A stretch of 64,000 nucleotides of DNA, from the NCBI GenBank assembly GCA_943331105.2, contig CALQKH020000004.1:62001-126000 (forward strand), written 5' to 3'. The notes beneath the pieces were generated by a model. That model was not told the origin of the DNA. It did not search any database and saw only the letters and a program-made list of their open reading frames with translations. Of the stretch, positions 8,874-19,021 are shown piece after piece. Position numbers and translations under genes: made by a program. The DNA comes from Akkermansia muciniphila. Lineage in GTDB: Bacteria > Pseudomonadota > Gammaproteobacteria > Burkholderiales > Burkholderiaceae_C. The first letter of the stretch is position 1. The number at the start of each line of letters is the position of its first letter.

Positions 8874-10865
8874 ATGAGCAAACAAACCCATGCCTTTCAG
8901 GCCGAAGTCGCACAACTGCTGCACCTGGTCACCCACTCGCTGTACTCCAACCAAGAGATTTTTCTGCGCGAGCTGATCTCCAACGCCTCGGACGCTTGCG
9001 ACAAGCTGCGCTTTGAAGCGCTCAACCACAACGCCCTTTATGAAGACGCGCCCGACTTGCAGGTCCGCTTGTCTTTCGACAAATCGGCCAAAACGCTCAC
9101 CATCACCGACAACGGCATCGGCATGACAGCGCAAGAAGCCATTGACCACTTGGGCACGATCGCCAAAAGCGGCACCAAGGATTTCATGAGCAAGCTGAGC
9201 GGCGACCAAAAATCAGACGCGCAGCTGATCGGCCAGTTCGGTGTGGGCTTTTATTCGGGCTTCATCGTGGCCGACAAGATCACCGTGGAAACCCGCCGTG
9301 CAGGCGCGGCAGTGGCCGAAGGCGTGCGCTGGATCAGCGGCGGCACGGGCGACTTTGAGGTCGAGACCATCACCCGCCCCGAGCGCGGCACCAGCGTGAT
9401 CTTGCACCTGCGCGAAGAGGCACTCGAATATGCCAACACCTGGAAGCTCAAGGAAATCGTCGGCAAATACTCCGACCACATCAGCCTGCCCATCTTGATG
9501 GAAAAGGAAGAGTGGAAAGACGGTGAATTGATCGACCCGAGCAACGAAGAAGCTGGCCGCAAACCTGGCGGCATGGTCAAGACCGGCGAGTGGGAAACCA
9601 TCAACAAAGCCAGCGCCCTGTGGACCCGCCCCAAGAAAGACATCACCGACGAGCAATACGCTGACTTCTACAAACAGATCAGCCGCGACTTTGAAGCCCC
9701 GCTGACCTGGACCCACAACCGCGTGGAAGGCAGCACCGAATACACCCAGCTGCTCTACATCCCATCCAAGGCCCCGCAAGACCTGTGGAACCGCGACAAG
9801 AAAGCCGGCATCAAACTGTATGTGAAGCGCGTGTTCATCATGGACGAGGCCGAAGCGCTGATGCCCAGCTACCTGCGCTTTGTGAAGGGCGTCGTGGACT
9901 CCGCCGACCTGCCCCTGAATGTGAGCCGCGAGCTGCTGCAAGAAAGCCGCGATGTGAAAGCCATCCGCGAAGGCTGCACCAAGCGTGTGCTGTCGATGTT
10001 GGAAGATCTGGCCAAGCACGACAAGGCGCCCGCGGCTTCTGCCGATGCCACGGATGCGACGACCGAAGGGGTCTCTGACGTTTTAAGCGAAGAAGACAAA
10101 GCCAAGCTCGGCCAGTACACCAAGTTCTACGCCGAGTTCGGCGCGGTGCTGAAAGAAGGCTTGGGCGAAGACTTTGGCAACAAAGACCGCCTGTCCAAAC
10201 TGCTGCGTTTTGCATCCACCACCAGCGACACCTTGAGCGTGAGCTTTGCAGACTACAAAGCCCGCATGAAGGAAGGCCAGGACGCGATCTACTACATCAC
10301 CGCCGACACCCTGGCCGCCGCTAAGAACAGCCCACAGCTCGAAGTCTTCAAGAAAAAGGGCATCGAAGTCTTGCTGATGACCGACCGGGTGGACGAGTGG
10401 GCGCTGAACTTTGTGCACGAGTTCGACGGCACGCCGCTGCAAAGCGTGGCCAAGGGCGCGTTTGACCTGGGCAAGCTGCAAGACGAAGAAGAAAAGAAAG
10501 CGGCTGAAGATGCCGCAGAAACTTTCAAGCCCGTGCTGGCCAAGCTCAAAGAAGCGCTCAAAGACAAAGCCGAAGACGTGCGCGTGACCAGCCGCTTGGT
10601 GGACAGCCCTGCCTGCCTGGTGGTCACCGACGACGGCATGAGCATGCAACTGGCCCGCATGCTCAAACAAGCCGGCCAACAAGCCCCTGAAGTCAAGCCC
10701 GTGCTCGAGGTCAACCCCGAACACGCGCTGGTCAAAAAACTCGACGGTTCGGTCCACTTCCACGACCTGGCCCACATCCTGTTTGACCAGGCCCTGCTGG
10801 CCGAAGGCGGCCTGCCCGCAGACCCTGCGGCTTATGTGAAGCGGGTGAATGCGCTGTTGAGCTGA
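8874..10865 (+). CDS. htpG: Molecular chaperone HtpG (Hsp90)
   Basis: A 663-residue cytosolic Hsp90 homodimer subunit. The GHKL ATPase is clear: [23 protein letters not shown] (catalytic Glu, binding Asn), [17 protein letters not shown], and [14 protein letters not shown]. The middle domain carries [29 protein letters not shown] and the LNVSRELLQ segment with the gamma-phosphate-sensing Arg. The C-terminal dimerisation domain closes at VKRVNALLS, without the eukaryotic MEEVD tail. It is slightly longer than E. coli HtpG (624), with extra acidic/Ala-rich residues around 386-400. It stands alone after a terminator. Confidence 0.97.
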   Translation: MSKQTHAFQAEVAQLLHLVTHSLYSNQEIFLRELISNASDACDKLRFEALNHNALYEDAPDLQVRLSFDKSAKTLTITDNGIGMTAQEAIDHLGTIAKSGTKDFMSKLSGDQKSDAQLIGQFGVGFYSGFIVADKITVETRRAGAAVAEGVRWISGGTGDFEVETITRPERGTSVILHLREEALEYANTWKLKEIVGKYSDHISLPILMEKEEWKDGELIDPSNEEAGRKPGGMVKTGEWETINKASALWTRPKKDITDEQYADFYKQISRDFEAPLTWTHNRVEGSTEYTQLLYIPSKAPQDLWNRDKKAGIKLYVKRVFIMDEAEALMPSYLRFVKGVVDSADLPLNVSRELLQESRDVKAIREGCTKRVLSMLEDLAKHDKAPAASADATDATTEGVSDVLSEEDKAKLGQYTKFYAEFGAVLKEGLGEDFGNKDRLSKLLRFASTTSDTLSVSFADYKARMKEGQDAIYYITADTLAAAKNSPQLEVFKKKGIEVLLMTDRVDEWALNFVHEFDGTPLQSVAKGAFDLGKLQDEEEKKAAEDAAETFKPVLAKLKEALKDKAEDVRVTSRLVDSPACLVVTDDGMSMQLARMLKQAGQQAPEVKPVLEVNPEHALVKKLDGSVHFHDLAHILFDQALLAEGGLPADPAAYVKRVNALLS

Positions 10866-10872
10866 TCGCTGC

Positions 10873-12132
10873 TCAGCCCGCGCGCTTGGTCTGACGCCAC
10901 GCACTCAGCCCCACCAACACCCAGGCCACACCTGCGGCCCAGGGCATGAGACCCATGGTGCCCGCCCAAATGGCCTGAGGGAGTGCTGCTCCTTGCCCCA
11001 AGGCTTGGGTTTGCAGCCATTGCATCAACCACAGCCAAACCATGGCGGCGGCCACAATGCCTACGGTACGGGTCACCAAGGTCAGACTGCCCGACAAGCC
11101 CCGCGCCGAGTCCGGCAAGCTGGCCACCACCTGGTCGGCGTAGACCACCTGAAACACCCCCAAGCCCACGCCCTGAAAAACCAAGGCCAGGGCCATGAAG
11201 GGCCAGGCCTGCGCCATCGACACAGCGCCGATCCAGGCCAACCCCAAGGCCATGACCCCTTGCGCCCAATGGTCCGCAGCCCTCAGGCTCATGCGGCGCA
11301 GCAGCGCAGGCGCTACGCCCGAACCCACCAGCACACCCAAAAGCCAAAGGGCCAGCATGGCACCCGTGGCGGTACCGCCCCAGCCGGCAGCTGGCAGGGC
11401 ATAGGGCAGGCTCAGGGCAACGGTGAAGCTGCAAAACTGGACGCCCACATTGACCAGGTTGGTCCAGGCGAAATCGGCATCGCGCCGCATCAGGCCCCAC
11501 ACACCCCGCACGCTGCTCGCTTGGCTGGCATCGCCGGGGACGCTCAAGGTCTGCACGCGCAGCCGTCGGGCCAGCCAAGGCGTGCAAAGCCAGGCCAACA
11601 ACACAATCGGAATCCGAAAACCGTATACCCCAGCCCAGCCCCAGTGCAGCATGCTCAGGCCCCCCAGCAATGGGGCCAGCAAACCGGCCCCCGCGAACAT
11701 GGCGCCATACACCGACAGCGCCTGCGTGCGCTGCCCTGTGGCCAGCAAGCCCATGGCCAAGGCTGGCGCGCAGGACAAGGTCAGCGCCACACCAACGCCT
11801 TGCAAGACCCGCCCGGCCAGCAGCCCGCCATACGTCGGCGCCGCCGCGCAGGCCGCCAAACCCAGAGCCGACAGCCCCAAGCCCCAGCGAAACACGCGCA
11901 AGTGCCCCAAACGGTCCCCCAACACGCCGCAAAACAGCATCAAGCTGCCATACGTGACGACGTAGCAAACTGCCACCCAGCGGATGTCCGCGGTAGCCAA
12001 GGCAAAGGCTTCGGTCATGGCGGGAAAAGCCATGTTGACCGCAAAGTCAAGCGGTGCGATCGCGGCACCGCAGCCGACGACAGCAAAGCCCAGAAAAGGC
12101 GTGCGGGGGTGGGGTTCTGTCAATTTGCTCAC
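10873..12132 (-). CDS. MFS transporter (drug:H+ antiporter type)
   Basis: A 419-residue membrane protein with about 12 to 14 hydrophobic helices. The family motif between TM2 and TM3 is GVLGDRLGHLRVFRWGL, and TM5 contains a GAMFAGAGLLAPLLGG antiporter-like segment. The chosen start is GTG 12132, whose GTGA overlaps the TGA of the upstream kinase gene. The reading frame is open further upstream into the kinase gene, but only as overlap. It is translationally coupled to the SrkA-like kinase. Substrate is unknown; an efflux role is the family default. Confidence 0.85.
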   Translation of the reverse strand: MSKLTEPHPRTPFLGFAVVGCGAAIAPLDFAVNMAFPAMTEAFALATADIRWVAVCYVVTYGSLMLFCGVLGDRLGHLRVFRWGLGLSALGLAACAAAPTYGGLLAGRVLQGVGVALTLSCAPALAMGLLATGQRTQALSVYGAMFAGAGLLAPLLGGLSMLHWGWAGVYGFRIPIVLLAWLCTPWLARRLRVQTLSVPGDASQASSVRGVWGLMRRDADFAWTNLVNVGVQFCSFTVALSLPYALPAAGWGGTATGAMLALWLLGVLVGSGVAPALLRRMSLRAADHWAQGVMALGLAWIGAVSMAQAWPFMALALVFQGVGLGVFQVVYADQVVASLPDSARGLSGSLTLVTRTVGIVAAAMVWLWLMQWLQTQALGQGAALPQAIWAGTMGLMPWAAGVAWVLVGLSAWRQTKRAG

Positions 12133-13148
12133 ACCACCAGCGGCGCTTCCTGCATCTGCTCGACTTGCTCTTGCAGCATCAGCACCTGACCGCGCCAGTA
12201 ATCGGGCGTGCCGAACCAAGGAAAGTTGACCGGGAAAATCGGGTCTTGCCAGCGGCGCGCCAGCCAGGCGCTGTAATGGATCAGACGCAGCGTGCGCAGC
12301 GGCTCGATGAGCTTCAGTTCAGCGCGGTCAAAGTTGCGCACCTGTTCGTAGCCATCGAGCAAAGCCGACAGTTGCTGCGTGCGCTGCGCACGGTCGCCCG
12401 ACAGCAGCATCCAAAGGTCTTGCATGGCCGGGCCCATGCGGGCGTCATCCAGGTCCACAAAATGCGGGCCACCGCCGGGCAGCTCGGTGGGTGTCCACAA
12501 AATATTGCCGGGGTGGCAGTCGCCGTGAAGGCGAATCAGGCGACGCTCTGCTGCGCCCTGCGCCATTTTTTCTTGCACCAAGGCCAAGGCCGCAGCAAAG
12601 GCCTCGCGCCATTCGCGCTCAACCTCCAGCGGAATCATCTGGTTTTTTTGAAGCCACTCGGCGGGCTCCAGCGCAAAGGTCTGCACATCGAGTGTGGGGC
12701 GTTGCACAAAAGGACGGGCCGCGCCCACGGTGTGGATGCGGGCCAGAAAACGGCCGATCCATTCGAGCACTTCAAAGTCATCCAGTTCGGGCGCACGGCC
12801 GCCTCGCAAGGGACTGACCGAAAAGTCAAAACCTGCGCTGGTGTGCAAGGTCTGATCATTCAAGCGCATGGGGGGCACCACCGGCACCTCGGCCGCCAAC
12901 AACTCAGCCGCGAAGTCGTGTTCTTCCTGGATTTGTGCCCGGCTCCAGCGGCCAGGTCGGTAAAACTTGAGGACCACCGCCGAGCTGCCTTGCACGGGTT
13001 CATCCAAGTGCGCACGGTAAACGCGGTTTTCGTAAGAGCTGAGCGCCAGCAAACGGCCGTCGGGCCACAGGCCCAGATCGGTCAGGGCGTCCATCACCCG
13101 GTCGGGGGTGAGTTCGGCGTAGGGGTGCAAGGCGTGGACATCGGTCAT
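12129..13148 (-). CDS. srkA: SrkA/YihE-like stress response protein kinase
   Basis: A 339-residue member of the aminoglycoside phosphotransferase/HipA-like kinase fold. An N-terminal SSYENRVYRAHLD nucleotide-binding loop is followed by VVLKFYRPGRW with the ATP-binding Lys, catalytic loop LHGDCHPGNILW, and metal-binding FVDLDDARMGPAMQDLW. This matches E. coli SrkA (RdoA/YihE), a Ser/Thr kinase that counters stress-induced cell death. ATG 13148 (MTDVHAL) is chosen over an upstream in-frame codon at 13166. It overlaps the MFS gene. Whether the two functions are connected is unknown. Confidence 0.88.
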   Translation of the reverse strand: MTDVHALHPYAELTPDRVMDALTDLGLWPDGRLLALSSYENRVYRAHLDEPVQGSSAVVLKFYRPGRWSRAQIQEEHDFAAELLAAEVPVVPPMRLNDQTLHTSAGFDFSVSPLRGGRAPELDDFEVLEWIGRFLARIHTVGAARPFVQRPTLDVQTFALEPAEWLQKNQMIPLEVEREWREAFAAALALVQEKMAQGAAERRLIRLHGDCHPGNILWTPTELPGGGPHFVDLDDARMGPAMQDLWMLLSGDRAQRTQQLSALLDGYEQVRNFDRAELKLIEPLRTLRLIHYSAWLARRWQDPIFPVNFPWFGTPDYWRGQVLMLQEQVEQMQEAPLVV

Positions 13149-13175
13149 GCACCGATTGTGGCGCACGCCCTGCGT

Positions 13176-13982
13176 TCACTGGCCGGTAAAACGTGCGGCG
13201 CGTTTTTCAACAAAGGAGCGCACGCCCTCGGCCGCGTCATCGCTGCGCGACAAGCGCTGTTGCACTGGCAAAAAGTCATGCATGGCCACCAAGGGGCCTT
13301 GCTCTACGGCCTTGAGTACGTTTTGCCGGGTAGCCACCACCGCCAGTGGCGCTTGAGCAGCAATTTGTTCAGCGATGTGCATGGCCTCTGGCAGCAGACG
13401 GTCTGCAGGTACCACCTTTTGCACAAAGTTCAGGCGCAGGGCTTCGGCGCTGTCAAACACATCGGCGGTGAGCAAATGCAAAAGTGCATTGCCAGAGCCC
13501 GCCCGCTCGGCCATGCGCAGCGTGGCGCCGCCCGTGGCCATGATGCCGCGCTGCACTTCCAGTTGCGAGAACCGGCAGTCATCGGCCGCGACCACGATGT
13601 CCGCTGCCAGCATCAGCTCGATACCCAGCGTGTAGGTGATGCCCTGCACCGCCACCACCATCGGCTTGACGCGGCGGCGGTAGCCCTCCATCCCCAAATT
13701 CAGGGGATCGACCAAGCCCAGCGGCACGGCTTTTTCGCCGCGCTGCATCAATGGCGCGATGGTGGGCAAGTCCAGTCCGGCGGTGAAGTGGGCACCCGCT
13801 GCGCACAGCACACCCACGCGCAGCGTCGGGTCGTCGTCCAGGCGGGTGTAGGCCTCGCCCAACTCTCGGTACATCTTGGGCGTGAAACCGTTGCGCTTGG
13901 CGGGGCGGTTGATGCAAATTTGAAGGACTGCACCCTGCACGGTGCAATCGATCTGGCCTTCGGGGTGGGAGGTGGTCTGCAT
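13176..13982 (-). CDS. Enoyl-CoA hydratase/isomerase (crotonase family)
   Basis: A 268-residue crotonase-fold protein. The oxyanion-hole segment is CAAGAHFTAGLDL and the second conserved region is ALVDPLNLGMEGYRR...AVQGITYTLGIELMLAADIVVAADDCRFSQLEVQRGIMATGG. The glutamate usual in hydratases appears in IELMLAADI. ATG 13982 immediately follows the stop of the 3-hydroxyacyl-CoA dehydrogenase, leaving one base between them. The pair could carry consecutive steps of beta-oxidation or of 3-hydroxybutyryl-CoA/PHB metabolism. Confidence 0.88.
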   Translation of the reverse strand: MQTTSHPEGQIDCTVQGAVLQICINRPAKRNGFTPKMYRELGEAYTRLDDDPTLRVGVLCAAGAHFTAGLDLPTIAPLMQRGEKAVPLGLVDPLNLGMEGYRRRVKPMVVAVQGITYTLGIELMLAADIVVAADDCRFSQLEVQRGIMATGGATLRMAERAGSGNALLHLLTADVFDSAEALRLNFVQKVVPADRLLPEAMHIAEQIAAQAPLAVVATRQNVLKAVEQGPLVAMHDFLPVQQRLSRSDDAAEGVRSFVEKRAARFTGQ

Positions 13983-13983
13983 C

Positions 13984-14832
13984 TCAGTACTTGTAAACGC
14001 CCTGACCGGTCTTGCGGCCCAAACGGCCCGCGGCCACCATCTCTTTGAGCAAGGGGCTGGGGCGGTATTTGCTGTCGCCAAATTCCTTGAGGTAGACCTC
14101 CATCACGGCCAGGCACACATCGAGGCCAATCATGTCGGCCAGCGCCAGCGGGCCAATCGGCTGGTTACAGCCCAGCTTCATGCCCGCGTCAATCGCTTCG
14201 GCCTCGGCCAGGCCCTCGCCCAGCACAAAGAAGGCTTCGTTGATCATGGGCACCAAGATGCGGTTGACCACAAAGCCGGGAGCGTTCTTCACGGTGATGG
14301 GGGTCTTGCCCAAGGCCAGCGCCATGTCGTGCACCGCGTCGTGTGTGGCGTCGCTGGTCTGCAGGCCGCGAATGATTTCAACCAGCGCCATCATGGGCAC
14401 GGGGTTGAAAAAGTGCATACCAATGAAGCGGTCGGCGCGTTGCGTGGCGGCGGCCAGCTGGGTGATGGAGATCGACGAGGTGTTGGACGCGATGATCACG
14501 TTGGGGGCAAGCAAACCGTCGAGCTGCTTCAAGATCTTGACCTTGAGCTCGTGGTTTTCGGTGGCAGCCTCGATGACCAGCTGCGCACCCTTGAGGTCGT
14601 CGTAGCTGGTCGAGCCTTGGATGCGGCCCAGCGCTGCGGCCTTGTCGGCCTCACTGATCTTTTCTTTGTTGACCAAGCGGTCCAGGCTCTTGGTCACACT
14701 GGCCACGCCCTTGGCCACGGCCGCGTCCGAGATGTCGACCATCACCACCTGGATGCCCGACACCGCACACGCCTGTGCGATGCCATTGCCCATGGTGCCT
14801 GCGCCAATGATGCCTACGGTCTGGATGCTCAT
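13984..14832 (-). CDS. 3-hydroxybutyryl-CoA dehydrogenase
   Basis: A 282-residue NAD-dependent dehydrogenase of the HBDH/PaaH type. The Rossmann motif is VGIIGAGTMGNGIAQACA, followed by SNTSSISITQLA, RFIGMHFFNPVPMMALVEII with the catalytic His, KNAPGFVVNRIL, and a C-terminal DMIGLDVCLAVMEVY-GRKTGQGVYKY closing motif. ATG 14832 (MSIQTVGIIG) is preceded by GAAGGA at suitable spacing; an ATG three codons upstream sits too close to that ribosome site. It is the upstream partner of the crotonase gene. Confidence 0.94.
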   Translation of the reverse strand: MSIQTVGIIGAGTMGNGIAQACAVSGIQVVMVDISDAAVAKGVASVTKSLDRLVNKEKISEADKAAALGRIQGSTSYDDLKGAQLVIEAATENHELKVKILKQLDGLLAPNVIIASNTSSISITQLAAATQRADRFIGMHFFNPVPMMALVEIIRGLQTSDATHDAVHDMALALGKTPITVKNAPGFVVNRILVPMINEAFFVLGEGLAEAEAIDAGMKLGCNQPIGPLALADMIGLDVCLAVMEVYLKEFGDSKYRPSPLLKEMVAAGRLGRKTGQGVYKY

Positions 14833-14899
14833 GTTGTTCATTCCTTCGAAATGGGGGGGGAAACGCAAAACAAGGATCTTACCGGGCTCAACCACCGAC

Positions 14900-17056
14900 T
14901 CAGAACCGGCGCTGCGCCTCCAGACCGACCAAGAGCTTGCGGCCCAGACCGGGTTCGAAGAAGCGGCTGGTGCCATCGTTGACGATGACCGAGCCCACAT
15001 GGCGGCGGTCGGTCAGGTTGTCCACCCGAATGAATTCACGCAGCGTCCAATCACCCCGGTCTTGCTTGAAGTGCAAACCCAAGTTGAACAGCGTGTGGCC
15101 TGCCGCCGAATCGGTGTTTTGGTCGTTCACCATCACACCACCCACGTGGCGTGTTTCAAAAACCACCCGGCTGCCTGCCCAGCCTGTGTCCCAAGCGGCT
15201 TGCACAAAGGCTTGTTGCATGGGCAAGCCGGGGATGCGGTTGCCTGAAGATACAGGTACTTGACTTCCAACAAGGCAGGGACTTGATGCACAAGTTTTGA
15301 AAGCGTCCAAGTATTCAGCCTGCATCCAGGTCAAGGCGGAAACCAAACTGACTGGCCCGTAACGCCAGTCGCCCGACAACTCTAGGCCTTGGCGTTGGGT
15401 ACGACCGGCATTTTTAAAAATGGCACGCCCCCCTGTATTGCTCTCCACCACGATCTCGTTGTTGGTACGGATGTCGAAAGCTGTGGCATTCCATCGAAAG
15501 CGATCGGCGCGGCCGCGCAAGCCAACTTCAGCGCTGGTGCTGCGAGCGGCATTGAGTTGGGTGTTGAAGCCTGAAGCCCCAACAACATTTTGGTAAGCCA
15601 CTTCGTTGAGCGTTGGAATTTCATAGCCTTTGCCCACGCTGGCAAAGGCTTGCACCACAGGGGTCCACTGCCAGCGCATGCCCACCACCGGCAAGGTGGC
15701 ACGGAAGGTCTTGCGGCCACTGTCGTCCCCGTTGCTGAGGAACTGGTCTGTCGATTCGTATTCGGTTCGGGTTTGGCGCAAACCACCCATGAGCGTCAGG
15801 TCTTTCGAACGCCATTCGGCCTGCAGATAAGGATCGAGCGTGCTGGCGCGGTTGACCTCGTCACGCCGCAGCCTGCCTTGAACACCCAAGGTGCTGCCGA
15901 TGAAATTTTCATAGCCCTTGCGCTGGTCGCTTTGATGGTCTGAGGCCAAACCCGCGCTCACTGACAAACGCCCACCTTGCCAATCACCTTCATGACGCCA
16001 GCGGGCATTCCAACCCCAGTAATCGCGGTCTAAATCAATCACCCCACCTGAACTGCCAGGAGGCACTTGCGCACCTGTGGTGATGGACTGAAATTGCACC
16101 ACTTGACGCTGCCCGCCATAACCCATCAACTCCAGCTTATGCCCACCACCAAGGGCTTGCTCAAAAGCCAAGCCCAACTGGGTTTGCGCTACAGATTTAC
16201 GCGTATTGAATGTTGTTGCGGCCGAATTGGTGGATAACGGATTGGCGCTCAACTCCGCACGTGTTAACCCCTGCGGATCCAATGCAAAACTGTTGTGCTG
16301 GTTGAGTACCAACACCGTGCGCCCACCCTCGTGGGGGCGTGACAACTTCAGGTTGGCATTGGTTCGATCGGCCGCAGACTGTGGCCGGGCACCGTCGGTG
16401 GCAAAGCGGCTCACATCCAAGGCATAGGACCAACCTGGCTCTTTGGGGGCACCGGTTTTGCCGGTCGCCTGCGTTGACAGCCGCCACAAACCGTCAGACC
16501 CCGCGACCATGCCCGTGCGCCATTGGGCCGGATGCTGACCCTCTTCGGTGTAAAGCAACAAGGCGCCACCTGATGAGGCGCCATACAGCGCAGCCATAGG
16601 CCCGCGCACGACTTCAATCCGATCAGCTCCCCCCAATGGGAAATTGGCCACTTGCCCCGACCCATCCGGCGCACTGGCCGGGATACCATCCACAAACAAG
16701 CGCACGCCGCGCACGCCAAAAGTGGCCCGCGCCCCATAACCTCGCACCGAAATTTGCAGGTCTTGGGCATAGTTTTGGCGGTTGCGGATCACCAAGCCCG
16801 GCACACCCGCCAGGCCCTCCGACACATTGATCTGGGCCTGCCCATCGCGCAGCGATTCACCATCGACCACATCGATGGACGCAGCGCCGCGCCACACACC
16901 GCCGCCAGACCGTTCGCCCGTCACCACCACCGGCGACAGCGCGCCAGGATCAGCAGTGGCCGAAGCCGATTCAACCTGGGCGTGAGCACCCCATGCGCAA
17001 CAAACAAGAGCAGCCACGGCCACGGGTTGACGGACAAAACGGATGGAATCGTTCAC
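14900..17056 (-). CDS. TonB-dependent outer membrane receptor
   Basis: A 718-residue outer-membrane barrel protein with a signal peptide (VAVAALVCCAWGAHAQ), a TonB-box-like LSPVVVTGER, and a plug domain (about residues 45-160: LAGVPGLVIRNRQNYAQDLQISVRGYGARATFGVRG, then DRIEVVRGPMAALYGASSGGALLLYT). The C-terminal barrel ends in aromatic GRKLLVGLEAQRRF. GTG 17056 is preferred because it places the positive n-region MNDSIRFVRQ just before the hydrophobic core; GTG 17092 is also possible. The cargo is not identifiable, and no Fur box, cobalamin riboswitch or ECF sigma pair was seen nearby. Confidence 0.9.
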   Translation of the reverse strand: MNDSIRFVRQPVAVAALVCCAWGAHAQVESASATADPGALSPVVVTGERSGGGVWRGAASIDVVDGESLRDGQAQINVSEGLAGVPGLVIRNRQNYAQDLQISVRGYGARATFGVRGVRLFVDGIPASAPDGSGQVANFPLGGADRIEVVRGPMAALYGASSGGALLLYTEEGQHPAQWRTGMVAGSDGLWRLSTQATGKTGAPKEPGWSYALDVSRFATDGARPQSAADRTNANLKLSRPHEGGRTVLVLNQHNSFALDPQGLTRAELSANPLSTNSAATTFNTRKSVAQTQLGLAFEQALGGGHKLELMGYGGQRQVVQFQSITTGAQVPPGSSGGVIDLDRDYWGWNARWRHEGDWQGGRLSVSAGLASDHQSDQRKGYENFIGSTLGVQGRLRRDEVNRASTLDPYLQAEWRSKDLTLMGGLRQTRTEYESTDQFLSNGDDSGRKTFRATLPVVGMRWQWTPVVQAFASVGKGYEIPTLNEVAYQNVVGASGFNTQLNAARSTSAEVGLRGRADRFRWNATAFDIRTNNEIVVESNTGGRAIFKNAGRTQRQGLELSGDWRYGPVSLVSALTWMQAEYLDAFKTCASSPCLVGSQVPVSSGNRIPGLPMQQAFVQAAWDTGWAGSRVVFETRHVGGVMVNDQNTDSAAGHTLFNLGLHFKQDRGDWTLREFIRVDNLTDRRHVGSVIVNDGTSRFFEPGLGRKLLVGLEAQRRF

Positions 17057-17189
17057 AAATACGGCTTTCAGAGAAGGTCGACAGACAAGCACTCAAGCAA
17101 AACCAAATCAATGAAATCACTTGAAGTTGTTGTTGTCATTTTTAACCAGCAAAAGTCCATTTGTGGACGCCTAGACGACAGGTTCGGCA

Positions 17190-17996
17190 TCAACTCCTGA
17201 ACCGTTTGCGGGTCAAGGCCAGCGCCACCCAAAACGACACCCCCGCAAACCCGCTCAACACCAACACCAGCCGCACAGGCTCGTCAGGCCAGCGGTCCAA
17301 GAACATCGGGCGCACCAAGTCGACTGCCACCGACAGCGGCAACCAGTCCGCAACCACACGCACGAAGCTGGGCAGCTGCTCACGCGGAAAGAAGATGCCC
17401 GAGAGGAACATCATGGGTGTGAGGAACAGGGTGAAGTAGTAGGTGAAAAAATCGTAGCCCTTGGCCAGCGCGTTGAAAATCAGCGCCATGCAGCTGAAGG
17501 TGATGCCCACGCCCAGCAGCACGGGCCAAGCCACCAGCAGCTTCCAGCTGTGGCTGATGCCCAGAGCCAGCATCACCAACAAAATGGCCGAGACGCTGAA
17601 CAACGACTTGAACGCGGCCCAGAGCATTTCGGCCAACACCACATCGTCCAAGCGCACCGGGGCGTTCATGATGCCGTCCCAGGTTTTTTGCACATGCATG
17701 CGCGAAAACGCCGAGTACAGCGCCTCAAAGGTGGCCGCGTTCATGGCGCTCATGCAAATGCTGCCGCTGGCCAAAAACAAAATGTAGGGCACCTTCTCGC
17801 CGCCCATCTCGATCTGGCCCACCAAAGCCCCCAGGCCGTAACCAAAAGCCACCAGCCACATGAGCGGCTCGGCGATGTTGCCCACCAAGCTGGGGATGGC
17901 CAGTTTTTTCCAGACCAGCCAGTTGCGCAAAAACACGGGCCACCAGCGCATGGACAAGCGGGGTGCGGTCCAGATGTTGTTTTGAATTTGACTCAT
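17190..17996 (-). CDS. nodJ: ABC-2 type transporter permease (NodJ-like)
   Basis: A 268-residue inner-membrane protein with six hydrophobic segments, in the order of ABC-2 permeases: LVWKKLAIPSLVGNIAEPLMWLVAFGYGLG near the N-terminus and the conserved MFLSGIFFPREQLPSFVRVVADWLPLSVAVDLVRPMF near the C-terminus. It begins two bases after the stop of the NodI-like ATPase, so the two are co-translated as a heteromeric exporter. In rhizobia NodIJ exports lipochitooligosaccharides; free-living Burkholderiales carry homologues with unknown cargo, and no nod genes are seen here. Confidence 0.88.
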   Translation of the reverse strand: MSQIQNNIWTAPRLSMRWWPVFLRNWLVWKKLAIPSLVGNIAEPLMWLVAFGYGLGALVGQIEMGGEKVPYILFLASGSICMSAMNAATFEALYSAFSRMHVQKTWDGIMNAPVRLDDVVLAEMLWAAFKSLFSVSAILLVMLALGISHSWKLLVAWPVLLGVGITFSCMALIFNALAKGYDFFTYYFTLFLTPMMFLSGIFFPREQLPSFVRVVADWLPLSVAVDLVRPMFLDRWPDEPVRLVLVLSGFAGVSFWVALALTRKRFRS

Positions 17997-17998
17997 GG

Positions 17999-18928
17999 TC
18001 AGCCTTCCTCTCGGATCTGGCGTCCGGTCAATTTCAAAAACAGGTCTTCCAGGTTGGAAGGTCGATGCAAGGTGCGCAGAGCGGGCCAAGCCTGCAACGC
18101 GTTCATCAAGGCGCGACTGTCTTGGGTGTAGAAAAAAACCGTTTCGCCGCTGACCTCAATCCGGCCAGACAAGACTTTCAGATTCGGCTCTTGCGCCAGC
18201 GCTACCGCGCCTTGGCCAAACACCTCGATCACCTCGGGCTCCAGGTGCTCAGCGATCAAATCGCGCGGCTTGCCTTCAGCAATCTTGCGGCCTTGGTCCA
18301 ACACCAACAAGCGACCACACAGGCGCTCGGCCTCGTCCATGAAGTGGGTGGTGAGCAAGATGGATTTGCCCTCTTGCAGCAGCACCTGTAGACGCTCCCA
18401 CATGAGGTGCCGCGCCTGCGGGTCTAGGCCCGTGGTGGGCTCGTCCAGCATCAAAAGCTGCGGGTGGTTGATCAGGGCTCGCGACAAACTCAAACGCCGC
18501 TTCATACCACCCGACAACTCACCCGGTTTGGCTTTGGCTTTGTGGCTGAGGGCGCCAAATTCGAGCAGCTGTGGAATGCGCTCACGGATCACCGAATCGG
18601 GCAGGCCAAAGTAGCGGCCAAAGACCAGGAGGTTTTCTTCAGCGGTGAAGTCTGGATCCAACGTGTCCATCTGCGCGACCACGCCCAAGCGGGCCTTGAT
18701 GGCCAATGCGTCGCGCGGCATTTGCAATCCGTCGAAATAACGAATGGCGCCGCCATCGGGCTGAGACAAACCCAGGCACATGCGCAGGGTGGTGGTTTTG
18801 CCTGCGCCGTTGGGGCCAATGACCCCCAAACATTCACCAGGCTCAATGTGAAAAGACAGGTCATTGACCACCATGGCATCGCCGTAGCGTTTGACCAGAT
18901 GTTCGACCGACAGCAATGGGGTATTCAT
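17999..18928 (-). CDS. nodI: ABC transporter ATP-binding protein (NodI-like)
   Basis: A 309-residue ATPase with Walker A GPNGAGKTT, Q-loop VVAQMDTLDPDFTAEENLLV, signature LSGGMKRRLSLSRAL, Walker B LLMLDEPTTGLDPQ, and switch TTHFMDEAERLCGRL. The C-terminal extension past residue 220 is typical of the DRA/NodI subfamily. ATG 18928 (MNTPLLSVEHLVKRYG) is chosen; the longer open frame upstream is antisense to the phosphatidylserine decarboxylase gene. It forms an export complex with the following permease. Confidence 0.91.
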   Translation of the reverse strand: MNTPLLSVEHLVKRYGDAMVVNDLSFHIEPGECLGVIGPNGAGKTTTLRMCLGLSQPDGGAIRYFDGLQMPRDALAIKARLGVVAQMDTLDPDFTAEENLLVFGRYFGLPDSVIRERIPQLLEFGALSHKAKAKPGELSGGMKRRLSLSRALINHPQLLMLDEPTTGLDPQARHLMWERLQVLLQEGKSILLTTHFMDEAERLCGRLLVLDQGRKIAEGKPRDLIAEHLEPEVIEVFGQGAVALAQEPNLKVLSGRIEVSGETVFFYTQDSRALMNALQAWPALRTLHRPSNLEDLFLKLTGRQIREEG

Positions 18929-19021
18929 GCCGGAATTGTGCCTGTGGCCGCTTGCCCGAGCACGGCAACGGGTGACCGATAAAATCACGGTCTTCTTCAG
19001 ATCCGCGCTTGCGGCCCCTTC

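Noticed and set aside
12054-14048. A 664-codon open frame on the plus strand
   Set aside because: It is antisense to the kinase, crotonase and dehydrogenase genes, has His/Gln/Arg-biased composition typical of the reverse complement of high-GC genes, and matches no family.
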